64,000 nucleotides of DNA. Origin: Microbacterium sp. cf046. GTDB lineage: Bacteria; Actinomycetota; Actinomycetes; Actinomycetales; Microbacteriaceae. Numbering within the stretch: the first letter of the stretch is position 1; every line of letters begins with the position of its first letter. Location: positions 1,116,001 through 1,180,000 of the forward strand of contig NZ_FOZJ01000001.1 in the NCBI RefSeq assembly GCF_900114345.1, given 5' to 3'. Both the position numbers and the translations under genes were made by a program. Of the stretch, positions 34,814 through 42,172 are shown in pieces. Below the pieces are notes generated by a model. It worked only from the letters and a program-made list of their open reading frames with translations. It made no database searches and was not told the DNA's origin.

Positions 34814-37705
34814 GTGGCGGAGTTCAGCGGCAACGTGCACGACCTCGAACTGGCGATGCCGTTCCCCGCCCCGGTCGTCGGCGGTGGCCCGTACTTCGTC
34901 GCGGGGAGGAAATTCGGCACCGACGGCAGCGATCTGCTGGACGTGTGGATCGATGATGCCGAGCAGAACACGTTCGATCCGCCCGACGGGCCACCCGCTG
35001 ACCTGCACATCCGCACGCTGATCGCCTGCACGCACGGGTGGCTGAGCTTCGTGGCCGCGGGCCAGCCGGTGCCGGGGCTGGTCAGGCGCGACGGTTCGCC
35101 GCTCATCGTCGCCGACGCGACGCTCGTGCTGGAGGTCTGGTCCACACTGCGCGGCAGCCTCGACCGGATGGCCGAGGACGGCAGCTACTTCGTCGAGCTG
35201 ACCGCGACCGGACGCGGCGGCCGCCCGGCACTCGGCCACCTGCTGTACGAGAACGTCGACCTGCAGACGCTCGATACGGCGATCGAGGCGCTGATCGCGG
35301 AGTCGCGCCCCGACCCGTTCTTCAGCGCGGCGGACCGCGCGGCGATGGTGCAGTCGTTCCGGGCAGGCGAGATCCGCATCCTCGCGCGCGCGGGCCGCAT
35401 CCTGGGCGAGGCCGCGGCCGGTGATCCCGGCCCGGTGCCGGTGCCGACCGGTGCCGGTGTCTCGTGGCGCCGTGCCACCTTCCGGGCGGCCGATCGACTG
35501 GGCCAGCTCTACGATCCCGGATTCCTGTTCCGCCGCATCCAGGACCTCGCCGACATCGTGGAGGTGCCCCTGCTCGTAGAAAAGTCGCTGATTCCGTCGC
35601 GCGCGGCGGTGAAGGATCATTCGCTGCCGCAGATCACCGAACGCCGGCTGATCCTCGATTGGCGGGACGAGTTCGGCCGGCCGGTGCCGAACGCCCGCTT
35701 CGCACTGCCCCCGGCGACCGGAGGCGCGACGGACTTCGTGACGACCGACGCCGCGGGTCTCTGGCTCGGTCCGGCGCTGGCCGGCGGCGCCGATCCGCGC
35801 GCGATCAGCGGACTCGTCCTCATCCCGGAGGCGCCGGGCATCCGACTGGGCACGCTGCCGGACTCGCCAGGGTCTGCCGCATCCCTCGAGCGGGAGCAGA
35901 TGGCCGATGACTACCTGATCGTCTCCGCCATCGACCTCGAGCAGTGGTTCCCTGCCCGCATCCCGCCGTCGAGCCCGTCTGTCGAGCCGCTGCGGCGCTT
36001 CAGCGAAGGCAATCGCGTGACCGCGCTGATCGACGGGCGGCGCACGTACTCGATGATCTCTCGCGCGCTGCGCCGGACGTTCCGCGACGACGACTTCACC
36101 GGCGTCGCCGAAGGAGGCATCCCCGGGCAGGAAGGTCCGGCGCTGGCCGACACGGACGGAAACCGCATCTACGTGGCGGGGTGGAAGCTCTCACCTGAAC
36201 TGTGGCTGCCCGACTTCGGGCCAGGGGCCGATCCGGTGCCCGATTACGACGCGCAGGCCGTGATGACCGCGGGAGCGTTCGATCCGCGGGGACACCTGAT
36301 GGGGATGCTGCGCGCAGCGATCGCGGCAGGGGTCGACGTCCGCGCCCTGCTGTGGCGCCAGCAGCAGGAGACACCGGACCACCACTCCGACAACACCGCG
36401 GCCGTGCTCTTCGTGAACCGCGAGGAAGCCGGGCTGCGCGGCCAGGCGATCCTCGACGCCGTCGGCCGGACCGTCGGCTCACATCACCAGAAGACCCTCG
36501 TCGTCCAGAACGCAGATGGCCGGCTCGCCTTCGTCGGCGGGATCGATCTCGCGCTCGGACGCTGGGACACGCAGGAGCACATCCCGGGCGACGAGCGAGC
36601 CCGCGGCGGGCGGGACCCGGTAGGCGAGGGCTGGCACGACACGCACGTGATGATCGAGGGACCGGCCGTCGAGGATGTGGAGACGAACTTCCGGCAGCGC
36701 TGGAATGCGCATCCCGATGCGGCGATCGGCGGCCGCACGACCGTGCCGGCGCGGTCGCCGGCTGAAGTGCTCGATCCGATCCCAGAGGCGAGTCATTTCG
36801 TGCAGATCAACCGGACGGTGCCGCCCGGCGTGCCGCACTTCTCGTTCGCGGATCCGGTGCGGGGCGATCCGGGTGCCCGCCTGGCCCGGGTGAATGCCAT
36901 TCGGCGCGCGCGGCGGTTCGTCTACATCGAAGAGCAGTACCTGACGATGTTCGATCAGCAGGACTACGACGCACTCCTGGCCAGCCCGAATCCGCTCGAC
37001 TTCGTGCCGGGGGACCCCGACACCGTCGCAGCGGCACTGCGAGCCCGGCTCGTCGGGCCGGATCCGATCGACTTCGCAGCGATCCTCATCCCGCGGGAAC
37101 TCGGCGAAGACCCGCGCTTCGCGGACGGCGTGCTCTATGAGTTGCGCAAGCGGTTCATCAGGTTCCTCACGCACGGCCTGAGCGACCAGCTCGTACGAGA
37201 CCGCCTCCTGGTCTTCCACCTGCGCAACTCGACCGGGCAGTTTCCGTACGTGCACGCCAAGAACATGGTCGTGGACGACATCTGGGCGAGCATCGGGTCC
37301 AGCAACACCGGCTACCGCAGCCTCACGTATGACACCGAGCTCAACTGCGATGTCGTCGACGGGCAGATCGTGCGTGGGGTCCGTCGCTACGCCCGCAACC
37401 TGCGCGTCGAGCAGTGGCGTGAGCACCTTCGGCTCGGGCCCGGCGGAGGACCGATCGTGCTGGACCCGCGCCGCGGCTTCGAACTGCTCCGTGCAGCCGC
37501 GGAGGGCGGTCTCGCCCGCCCGCACGGCCTCGCGCCGTATGACCCGGCATACATCGGAGAGGATCTCACCCTGCCGGGAGCACCGCCGCGCTACGACCCC
37601 GCCAATCCCAACCACGAGATCGTCCGCACGCACCTCATCGACCCCGACGCGCGCCGGCCCGATGACCCGCTCCTGGACTACTTCGCGTTGATCGGCTTGA
37701 TCTGA
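34814..37705 (+). CDS. Phospholipase D-superfamily protein (963 residues), third gene of the unit
   Basis: GTG start with GGGAGCGGAG just upstream, 13 bp after the previous stop codon. Residues 1-~480 are unassigned and include a transthyretin-like segment (DEFGRPVPNARFALPP with a closing TDAAGLWLGP). The PLD fold follows. Motif 1 is His558-x-Lys560 in SHHQKTLVVQ with AFVGGIDLALGRWD; motif 2 is His814-x-Lys816-x4-Asp821 in VHAKNMVVDD with IGSSNTGYRSL and DTELN. Between them are WHDTHVMIEGP and FVYIEEQYL, typical of true PLD-like enzymes. The aspartate of motif 1 is Gln565. The likely activity is phosphodiester hydrolysis or transfer. No signal peptide is seen, so how it would reach a membrane is open. 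Confidence 0.87.
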   Translation: MAEFSGNVHDLELAMPFPAPVVGGGPYFVAGRKFGTDGSDLLDVWIDDAEQNTFDPPDGPPADLHIRTLIACTHGWLSFVAAGQPVPGLVRRDGSPLIVADATLVLEVWSTLRGSLDRMAEDGSYFVELTATGRGGRPALGHLLYENVDLQTLDTAIEALIAESRPDPFFSAADRAAMVQSFRAGEIRILARAGRILGEAAAGDPGPVPVPTGAGVSWRRATFRAADRLGQLYDPGFLFRRIQDLADIVEVPLLVEKSLIPSRAAVKDHSLPQITERRLILDWRDEFGRPVPNARFALPPATGGATDFVTTDAAGLWLGPALAGGADPRAISGLVLIPEAPGIRLGTLPDSPGSAASLEREQMADDYLIVSAIDLEQWFPARIPPSSPSVEPLRRFSEGNRVTALIDGRRTYSMISRALRRTFRDDDFTGVAEGGIPGQEGPALADTDGNRIYVAGWKLSPELWLPDFGPGADPVPDYDAQAVMTAGAFDPRGHLMGMLRAAIAAGVDVRALLWRQQQETPDHHSDNTAAVLFVNREEAGLRGQAILDAVGRTVGSHHQKTLVVQNADGRLAFVGGIDLALGRWDTQEHIPGDERARGGRDPVGEGWHDTHVMIEGPAVEDVETNFRQRWNAHPDAAIGGRTTVPARSPAEVLDPIPEASHFVQINRTVPPGVPHFSFADPVRGDPGARLARVNAIRRARRFVYIEEQYLTMFDQQDYDALLASPNPLDFVPGDPDTVAAALRARLVGPDPIDFAAILIPRELGEDPRFADGVLYELRKRFIRFLTHGLSDQLVRDRLLVFHLRNSTGQFPYVHAKNMVVDDIWASIGSSNTGYRSLTYDTELNCDVVDGQIVRGVRRYARNLRVEQWREHLRLGPGGGPIVLDPRRGFELLRAAAEGGLARPHGLAPYDPAYIGEDLTLPGAPPRYDPANPNHEIVRTHLIDPDARRPDDPLLDYFALIGLI

Positions 37706-37832
37706 CTCAGCCCCGAAGGGCCGCAGGTGCGCGAGATCGCCACCCGGCGTTGCCGGATACAGCCTCAGCTGCGGCTCCGCCACGGATCGATCGACCACGT
37801 CGGCATCCGTCCTCGTGGTCGTCGGGTGCGAT

Positions 37833-38060
37833 TCAATCGGACTCGTCGTTGGCCGCAGCCTCGATCCAGTCGACGGCTTCGTCCGAGAGGAAGAAGCCGT
37901 CCGGTCCTGTTTCGCCGATCCACCGCGCGCTCGAGGTCACGGTCCCGCCGGCCGCCACGATTCTGCTCAGCACGTCCGGCGCGACCGCTTCGCCGTTGTG
38001 GGCGATGAGCCACGCCTTCGCATCGGAGTCCAGCCTCGGCCACCACTCGATGATCTCCAT
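37833..38060 (-). CDS. Small hypothetical protein
   Basis: A 75-residue acidic protein beginning MEIIEWWPRLDSDAKAWLIAHNGEAV and ending WIEAAANDESD. Codon use is typical of the neighbours, and composition (Trp-rich, balanced charges) is protein-like, unlike the longer upstream frame. An in-frame ATG at 38081 would add seven residues. I do not recognise the family. It is downstream of the GntR gene on the same strand and may be cotranscribed with it (82 bp gap), though the longer frame would overlap. Confidence 0.5.
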   Translation of the reverse strand: MEIIEWWPRLDSDAKAWLIAHNGEAVAPDVLSRIVAAGGTVTSSARWIGETGPDGFFLSDEAVDWIEAAANDESD

Positions 38061-38142
38061 GCGGCCACCATGGCACTGCATGAACCCGCCCGGAAGCGGG
38101 TGCTCGGGGTCGAAAGCACGGGATACATCCCGCGCGAGGAGG

Positions 38143-38802
38143 CTATTCGGAAGCGGTGACGTCCTCGAATGACAGGCTGTGCCAGATGTCGAAGGTGACA
38201 TCCGAGGCCTGCACCGCGTCGCCGCTGACAAGCAGCTCGATCAACTGCTCGTGCTTGGCGAAGGAGTTCTGCCCGTGCGCCGCGAAGCGAGCACGCTCCG
38301 CACGCCTCACCACGGGTCCGAAGTGATCGAGCACCGAGGCGATCGCTTGATTTCCCAGCGCCGCCACCGGGACTCCATGGAGCTCTTCGTCGGCGTCGAG
38401 CGCGGCGGCGGTGTCGCCGGCGCGCAGCGCCGTGGCGAACCGGTGATTGGCGTCCCGCATTCGTGCCACATCGGCCTCACTGAGGTTGCCGGTCACCTCG
38501 CGCACAGCCAGGAAGTGCATTGCAGCGACGACATCCAGCGCGTCGCGAACCGCCTTCGGATCGATGGCGCTCACCGTCGTGGAGCGCCCGGGTACCGAAA
38601 CCACCAGGCCGCTCGTGCCGAGGCGAAGCAGCGCTTCGCGCACCGGGGTGCGACTGACCCCGAGCCACTCGGCGAGCTCGCCGTCCTTCAGCTGCTCGCC
38701 GGGCAGGAACGTCCCGTCGACGATGGCATCGCGCAGCCGTCGGAACACATCGTCGCGAAGCAGCGAGCGGTCAACGCCCGGGACACTCTGAGGAATCGGC
38801 AT
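38143..38802 (-). CDS. GntR-family (FadR/FCD-type) regulator
   Basis: A 219-residue regulator. The N-terminal winged HTH (residues about 10-75: RDDVFRRLRDAIVDGTFLPGEQLKDGELAEWLGVSRTPVREAL) is followed by an all-helical FCD effector domain with metal-ligand-like residues (RDANHRF, ELHGVPV, KHEQLIELL). I chose the ATG at 38802, whose codon lies inside a GCAATATATT operator, giving MPIPQSVPGVDRSLL. Another copy of the operator sits 64 bp away toward the divergent hydrolase gene, so it probably represses both itself and that gene. Confidence 0.88.
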   Translation of the reverse strand: MPIPQSVPGVDRSLLRDDVFRRLRDAIVDGTFLPGEQLKDGELAEWLGVSRTPVREALLRLGTSGLVVSVPGRSTTVSAIDPKAVRDALDVVAAMHFLAVREVTGNLSEADVARMRDANHRFATALRAGDTAAALDADEELHGVPVAALGNQAIASVLDHFGPVVRRAERARFAAHGQNSFAKHEQLIELLVSGDAVQASDVTFDIWHSLSFEDVTASE

Positions 38803-38812
38803 GCAATATATT
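38801..38812. promoter_or_regulatory. GntR operator O1, ATGCAATATATT
   Basis: ATGCAATATATT, whose core GCAATATATTGG is nearly palindromic, overlaps the gntR start codon. It is AT-rich in a GC-rich genome and is repeated exactly at 38866. Confidence 0.65.
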
Positions 38813-38865
38813 GGCCCACACTTCGCGGCTCCACGCAAATTTCAGTGATTGAGGACGCCTGCAAC

Positions 38866-38877
38866 ATGCAATATATT
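38866..38877. promoter_or_regulatory. GntR operator O2, ATGCAATATATT
   Basis: An exact copy of O1 in the same orientation, followed by ACACATTGCAGG, which adds a partial inverted TTGCA half. It lies 77 bp upstream of the hydrolase ATG, in its probable promoter. Confidence 0.65.
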
Positions 38878-38953
38878 ACACATTGCAGGTGTTCTCCTGC
38901 TGTGAATCACTACCCGCCCGGCTCCGGCGGAGCCGATCCATGAAAGGAATGTC

Positions 38954-39655
38954 ATGACCACCACCGAACGGAAGATCAAGAACGTCGTCCTCGTGCACGG
39001 GGCTTTCGCGGATGGGTCCGGATGGCGCGGCGTCTACGACGCCCTGACTGCTCGCGGCTATCGGGTCTCGATCGTGCAGAATCCGCTCACCTCCCTCGAG
39101 GCGGACGTCGCGGCCACCAACCGCGTGCTCGACCTCCAGGACGGCCCGGCGATCCTCGTCGGACACTCGTGGGGTGGCACCGTCATCACCGAAGCGGGCG
39201 TCCACCCCAAGGTCGCGGGCCTCGTCTACGTCTCCGCGCTCGCGCCGGACGCGGGAGAGACGACCGCCCAGCAGTACGAGGGATTCGCACCCACTCCCGA
39301 GTTCGTGATCGACGTCGGCGAAGACGGCTACGGCTACCTCCGCCGTGACGCGTTCCACGGGGGATTCGCCGCTGACCTCAGCGATGCCGACGCCGCCTTC
39401 CTCGCCGACAGCCAGATTCCCATCGACATGGCGGTGTTCGGCGCTGCTGTCACGGTCGCCGCATGGCGCGACAAGCCCACTTGGGCCGTGATCGCCACCG
39501 AGGACAAGGCATTCGACCAGGCGATGCTGCAGCACATGGCCACGCGAGCCGGAGCGGACATCACCAACATCCCGAGCAGCCACGCCGTGTTCATCGCGCA
39601 CGCCGACGCGGTCGCCGACGTCATCGTCACGGCCTCGGAGAGCTCCGCGCCCTGA
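38954..39655 (+). CDS. Alpha/beta hydrolase, esterase-like
   Basis: A 233-residue cytoplasmic hydrolase. Oxyanion region VLVHGAFADGSGWRG, nucleophile Ser in GHSWGG and catalytic His in IPSSHAVFIAHADAV. Size and motifs match the small-molecule esterase/hydroxynitrile-lyase-like group widespread in soil actinobacteria. The ATG has AAAGGA upstream. The gene diverges from a GntR regulator across a region with two identical operators, so it is probably inducible by its substrate or product. The substrate is not identifiable. Confidence 0.85.
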   Translation: MTTTERKIKNVVLVHGAFADGSGWRGVYDALTARGYRVSIVQNPLTSLEADVAATNRVLDLQDGPAILVGHSWGGTVITEAGVHPKVAGLVYVSALAPDAGETTAQQYEGFAPTPEFVIDVGEDGYGYLRRDAFHGGFAADLSDADAAFLADSQIPIDMAVFGAAVTVAAWRDKPTWAVIATEDKAFDQAMLQHMATRAGADITNIPSSHAVFIAHADAVADVIVTASESSAP

Positions 39656-39677
39656 ACGGGCCCGTTGCCCGGCGGGG

Positions 39678-40190
39678 TCAGCCCGGCGACGAGGGGATCG
39701 GTGTCGACGCGGAAGTGCGTCCGTCGGCGAATCGCGCCTGTGCTCGATCGTGGTTGCGGGTGATCGGGACCATCCTGGTGGCCTTCGGCAGGCCCATCGG
39801 CTTGGTCGAGACGTAGATGCTCTCTGCGCGCTCGACCTGAAAGGTCTCGTGCCAGATGCCGACCGCGCCCGGTGCGCTGCGAGCCGCCTTGTTGAAGCGC
39901 GACCACGCCGGGCGGTGTTCCGCTGTCGGTTCCGACGCGTAGGCGTAGAGCTTCTCGATCGAGGACCAGTACTGCACGACGTACGGCCCACCCGCTCCCA
40001 TGAGCAGCTCGTATCCGAGGAACCCCGATTCGGGATCCTGGCTGAGCTCGCGGAGCATTCGCGGCATCGCGAGGAATGCCGGCATCCAGAGGTCGGGTCG
40101 CCACCAGCGGTTGATCTGCATGCCGATGTGGAAGACGACGAGTTCGCCGTCGTACGCGTGCGTGTTCCGGCCTGCCACGACTCTGCTCAT
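39678..40190 (-). CDS. DUF4188 family protein
   Basis: A 170-residue protein with MSRVVAGRNTHAYDGELVVFHIGMQINRWWRPDLWMPAF, then SGFLGYELLMGAGGPYVVQYWSSIEKLYAYA and the C-terminal HAAWSRF-like segment (RPAWSRFNKAAR) with GIWHETF. This is the DUF4188 pattern, a dimeric alpha-beta-barrel-like fold sometimes annotated as a monooxygenase; no activity is established. I chose the ATG at 40190, which has GAGGA about 5 bases upstream; six more residues are possible from 40208. It diverges from a MerR-type regulator with two direct-repeat operators between, so it is the likely target of that regulator. Confidence 0.8.
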   Translation of the reverse strand: MSRVVAGRNTHAYDGELVVFHIGMQINRWWRPDLWMPAFLAMPRMLRELSQDPESGFLGYELLMGAGGPYVVQYWSSIEKLYAYASEPTAEHRPAWSRFNKAARSAPGAVGIWHETFQVERAESIYVSTKPMGLPKATRMVPITRNHDRAQARFADGRTSASTPIPSSPG

Positions 40191-40210
40191 CGGTTCCTCA
40201 TCCGCCACTG

Positions 40211-40231
40211 TTGGATAGCTTCACTATCTAT
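40211..40231. promoter_or_regulatory. MerR operator repeat 1 (GATAG-N5-CTATC)
   Basis: A 21-bp unit TTGGATAGC...CTATCTAT containing the dyad GATAG (40214-40218) and CTATC (40224-40228). It is repeated 22 bp further on, two helical turns. Confidence 0.65.
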
Positions 40232-40232
40232 A

Positions 40233-40253
40233 TTGGATAGCACTACTATCTAT
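40233..40253. promoter_or_regulatory. MerR operator repeat 2 (GATAG-N5-CTATC)
   Basis: The second copy of the 21-bp unit, with dyad GATAG (40236-40240) and CTATC (40246-40250). Only the central bases differ from repeat 1. Confidence 0.65.
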
Positions 40254-40266
40254 GTCAAGGGGGTTC

Positions 40267-40896
40267 ATGAGGATTTCGGAGTTGTCCGCCCGCAGCGGTG
40301 TCGCGGTGCCGACCATCAAGTACTACCTCCGCGAGGGGCTGGTGCCGGAGGGCGAGCGTCGCTCGGCGACCTCGGCTGAATACGAAACCATCCACCTCGA
40401 GCGTTTGAGGCTCATCCGGGCGCTCGTGGACTCTGGAGTCAGCATCGCCGCGACTCGGAACGTGCTGGCTGCCCTGGATGACCCGCCCCCGAATGCGCAT
40501 CGTCTGCTCGGACTCGCCCATGCCGCGATCACGGCCGCTGCCGACGTCGAGATCGACGTCTCCGCCGCGGAGGAGCTTGCGACCGGATTGGGCTGGCAGC
40601 CTGGAATGTGCGATGACCGGGTCCTCACCGAGGTCGCACGTGCGCTCGCGGCGATCGAACGCGCCGGATTCGAAGTGCCCGCTGATGTCATGCCCGTCTA
40701 CCTTCGCTCCATCAGGGCGATGGCCGACGCCGAGATCGCGAACGTGCCGACCGAGTCCGTCGAAGCGGCGGTGCGCTACGTCGTGCTCGGATCCGTCATC
40801 GTCGAGCCGCTTCTGCTGGCGCTGCGCAGAGTTGCGCAGCAGGTCGCTTCGGCGGAGCGCTTCGGCGGGTCGGAAGCGAGCCCGCCCCCGGAATGA
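40267..40896 (+). CDS. MerR-family regulator
   Basis: A 209-residue regulator. The HTH and wing at residues 1-70 (MRISELSARSGVAVPTIKYYLREGLVPEG ... EYETIHLERLRLIRALVDSGVSI) are clear MerR features. The effector domain is helical and ends in a polar tail. I chose the ATG at 40267, preceded by AAGGGGG; an upstream ATG at 40252 lies inside the operator. No cysteine cluster for metal sensing is visible, so an organic ligand is more likely. The divergent DUF4188 gene is the probable target. Confidence 0.85.
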   Translation: MRISELSARSGVAVPTIKYYLREGLVPEGERRSATSAEYETIHLERLRLIRALVDSGVSIAATRNVLAALDDPPPNAHRLLGLAHAAITAAADVEIDVSAAEELATGLGWQPGMCDDRVLTEVARALAAIERAGFEVPADVMPVYLRSIRAMADAEIANVPTESVEAAVRYVVLGSVIVEPLLLALRRVAQQVASAERFGGSEASPPPE

Positions 40897-40960
40897 CGGC
40901 ATCCGAGCGTCAGCGCGGCGCGAGATCCCCGGCGAACACCGGAATCTCGCCCTGCGGAAG

Positions 40961-41036
40961 TGGACGCGACGGCGGGAGTCGAACCCGCACCGCTTCCAGG
41001 TATGAACTGGAGCCCGGGACCGCCCGGATCGCCGCG
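40961..41036 (-). tRNA. Atypical tRNA-like gene, anticodon CAU (Met/Ile2 type), encoded CCA
   Basis: On the minus strand a 76-nt cloverleaf can be drawn. The acceptor CGCGGCG pairs with CGTCGCG (one G-U), followed by T and CCA. The T-arm GCGGG-TTCGACT-CCCGC has the invariant loop bases. The anticodon arm TCCAG-TTCATAC-CTGGA gives anticodon CAU at 41002-41004. The D-arm is odd: CCGG/CCGG stem with a 6-nt loop, A8 instead of U8, G instead of A14, and one extra base before the anticodon stem. The variable loop is 6 nt. It could be a divergent functional tRNA or a decaying copy. It does not match the usual actinobacterial tRNA-Met or tRNA-fMet sequences I know. Confidence 0.55.
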
Positions 41037-41094
41037 ATGAGCCGACTGTAACCCCGCTGCGCAGGACACGCCAGGAGCGTGAACCGGGGTTTCG

Positions 41095-42111
41095 CTATGA
41101 GTCTTCGGATGACGCGGCACCGACGCGCGGTACGGCGAACGGCGGCGCAGCATCCAGTGCCCGCAGCATCCGTTCCAGCGTCTCCCGCAACTCGCCGCGG
41201 GCGGGTTCGGCCAGATCGGTCGTGTACTCGACGCCTGCGGGCACCCAGGACATGCCGTACATGGTCTCGCGGAAGTCCTGGCCGCCGACCGGCCACCTCG
41301 TGCGCCCGGCATCCTCCGCGGTCGCGCCCTGGCCCCATTGGCCGAACGCCTCCTGCATCTGCGCCAGCGGAAGCTCCATCACGAGGTCGGTCTCCACGGC
41401 GGTCCTCACCCACGAGCGGGCCACCAGGATGAACTCCTCGACCTGCTCGGGGGTGAGGGGCCGCGGCTCGAACAGCACACGGGTGTGCTCGATCGCGCTG
41501 ACGCGGTCGACGCGGAAGGTGCGCCACTCCGCACGCTCGATGTCCCAGCACAGCAGGTACCAGTGCCGGTCCGCGGGTGCGAGCGTGTACGGCTCCACGC
41601 GCCGGCGCGACACCTCCCCGGACGCGGCCGTGTATGTGAAGCGCACGCGCTCGTGGTCGCGGCAGGCGAGCGCGAGCTCGCCGAGGACCTCGGTCGAGAC
41701 CGCCTCGCCGGTGCGGATGCCGGCAGGCTGCACGGCATCGGCGAGCGCGGTGACGCGGCGACGCAGGGGAGCGGGCAGCACCTGCTCGAGCTTCGCGAGC
41801 GCCGTGAGCGTGGTCTCGGGCCCGCCGACGAGCCGCTGCGCCGCTGCGACCCGAAGGCCGATCGCCATCGCGACTGCTTCCTCGTCGGTCAGCAGCAGCG
41901 GCGGTACGGCGCTGCCCGCCTCCAGCCGGTAGCCGCCGGCGACTCCGGGCGTGGACTCGATGCGGTACCCGAGTTCGCGCAGTCGCTCGACGTCGCGCCG
42001 CACGGTCCTCTCCGTCACGCCGAGTCGCTCGGCCAGTTCGGTGCCGGGCCAGTGCCGATGGGTCTGCAGCAGGTTCAGCAGTGAGAGCGCGCGAGTCGTC
42101 GTATCTGACAT
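41095..42111 (-). CDS. WYL-domain transcriptional regulator (HTH_11 + WYL)
   Basis: A 338-residue regulator with an N-terminal winged HTH (residues about 5-60: RALSLLNLLQTHRHWPGTELAERLGVTERTVRRDVERLRELGY). A WYL domain follows, containing RRRVEPYTLAPADRHWYLLCWDIERAEWRTFRVDRVSAI, and a C-terminal extension (WCX-like). The typical W-Y-L triad is read as HWYLLCWD. It diverges from an ABC exporter operon with 61 bp between start codons, a common arrangement in which the WYL protein controls the exporter. Confidence 0.87.
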   Translation of the reverse strand: MSDTTTRALSLLNLLQTHRHWPGTELAERLGVTERTVRRDVERLRELGYRIESTPGVAGGYRLEAGSAVPPLLLTDEEAVAMAIGLRVAAAQRLVGGPETTLTALAKLEQVLPAPLRRRVTALADAVQPAGIRTGEAVSTEVLGELALACRDHERVRFTYTAASGEVSRRRVEPYTLAPADRHWYLLCWDIERAEWRTFRVDRVSAIEHTRVLFEPRPLTPEQVEEFILVARSWVRTAVETDLVMELPLAQMQEAFGQWGQGATAEDAGRTRWPVGGQDFRETMYGMSWVPAGVEYTTDLAEPARGELRETLERMLRALDAAPPFAVPRVGAASSEDS

Positions 42112-42160
42112 GAATCAAGATTGCCTCAGATCGAGGACGGAATCTGTCCGCGATGATTTC

Positions 42161-42166
42161 TACCCT
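42161..42166 (+). promoter_or_regulatory. -10 box TACCCT for the ABC exporter operon
   Basis: TACCCT ends 6 bases before the ATG at 42173. The box is decisive for the start codon, as an open frame continues upstream to 41951. Confidence 0.6.
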
Positions 42167-42172
42167 CGAATC

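Noticed and set aside
26127..37705. Contractile injection system or prophage tail module
   Set aside because: Large proteins in a row suggested it, but no sheath, tube, baseplate, tape-measure, ATPase or spike signature is visible, and coupling is to a PLD enzyme.
26079..37705. Giant locus as part of the sugar-acid operon
   Set aside because: A hairpin and an independent -10 box separate them, and no functional link is visible.
40961..41036. attB-type remnant (3' tRNA fragment left by an integrated element)
   Set aside because: The 5' half pairs fully with the 3' acceptor strand, so it is not a 3' fragment; no integrase or second copy is in the window.
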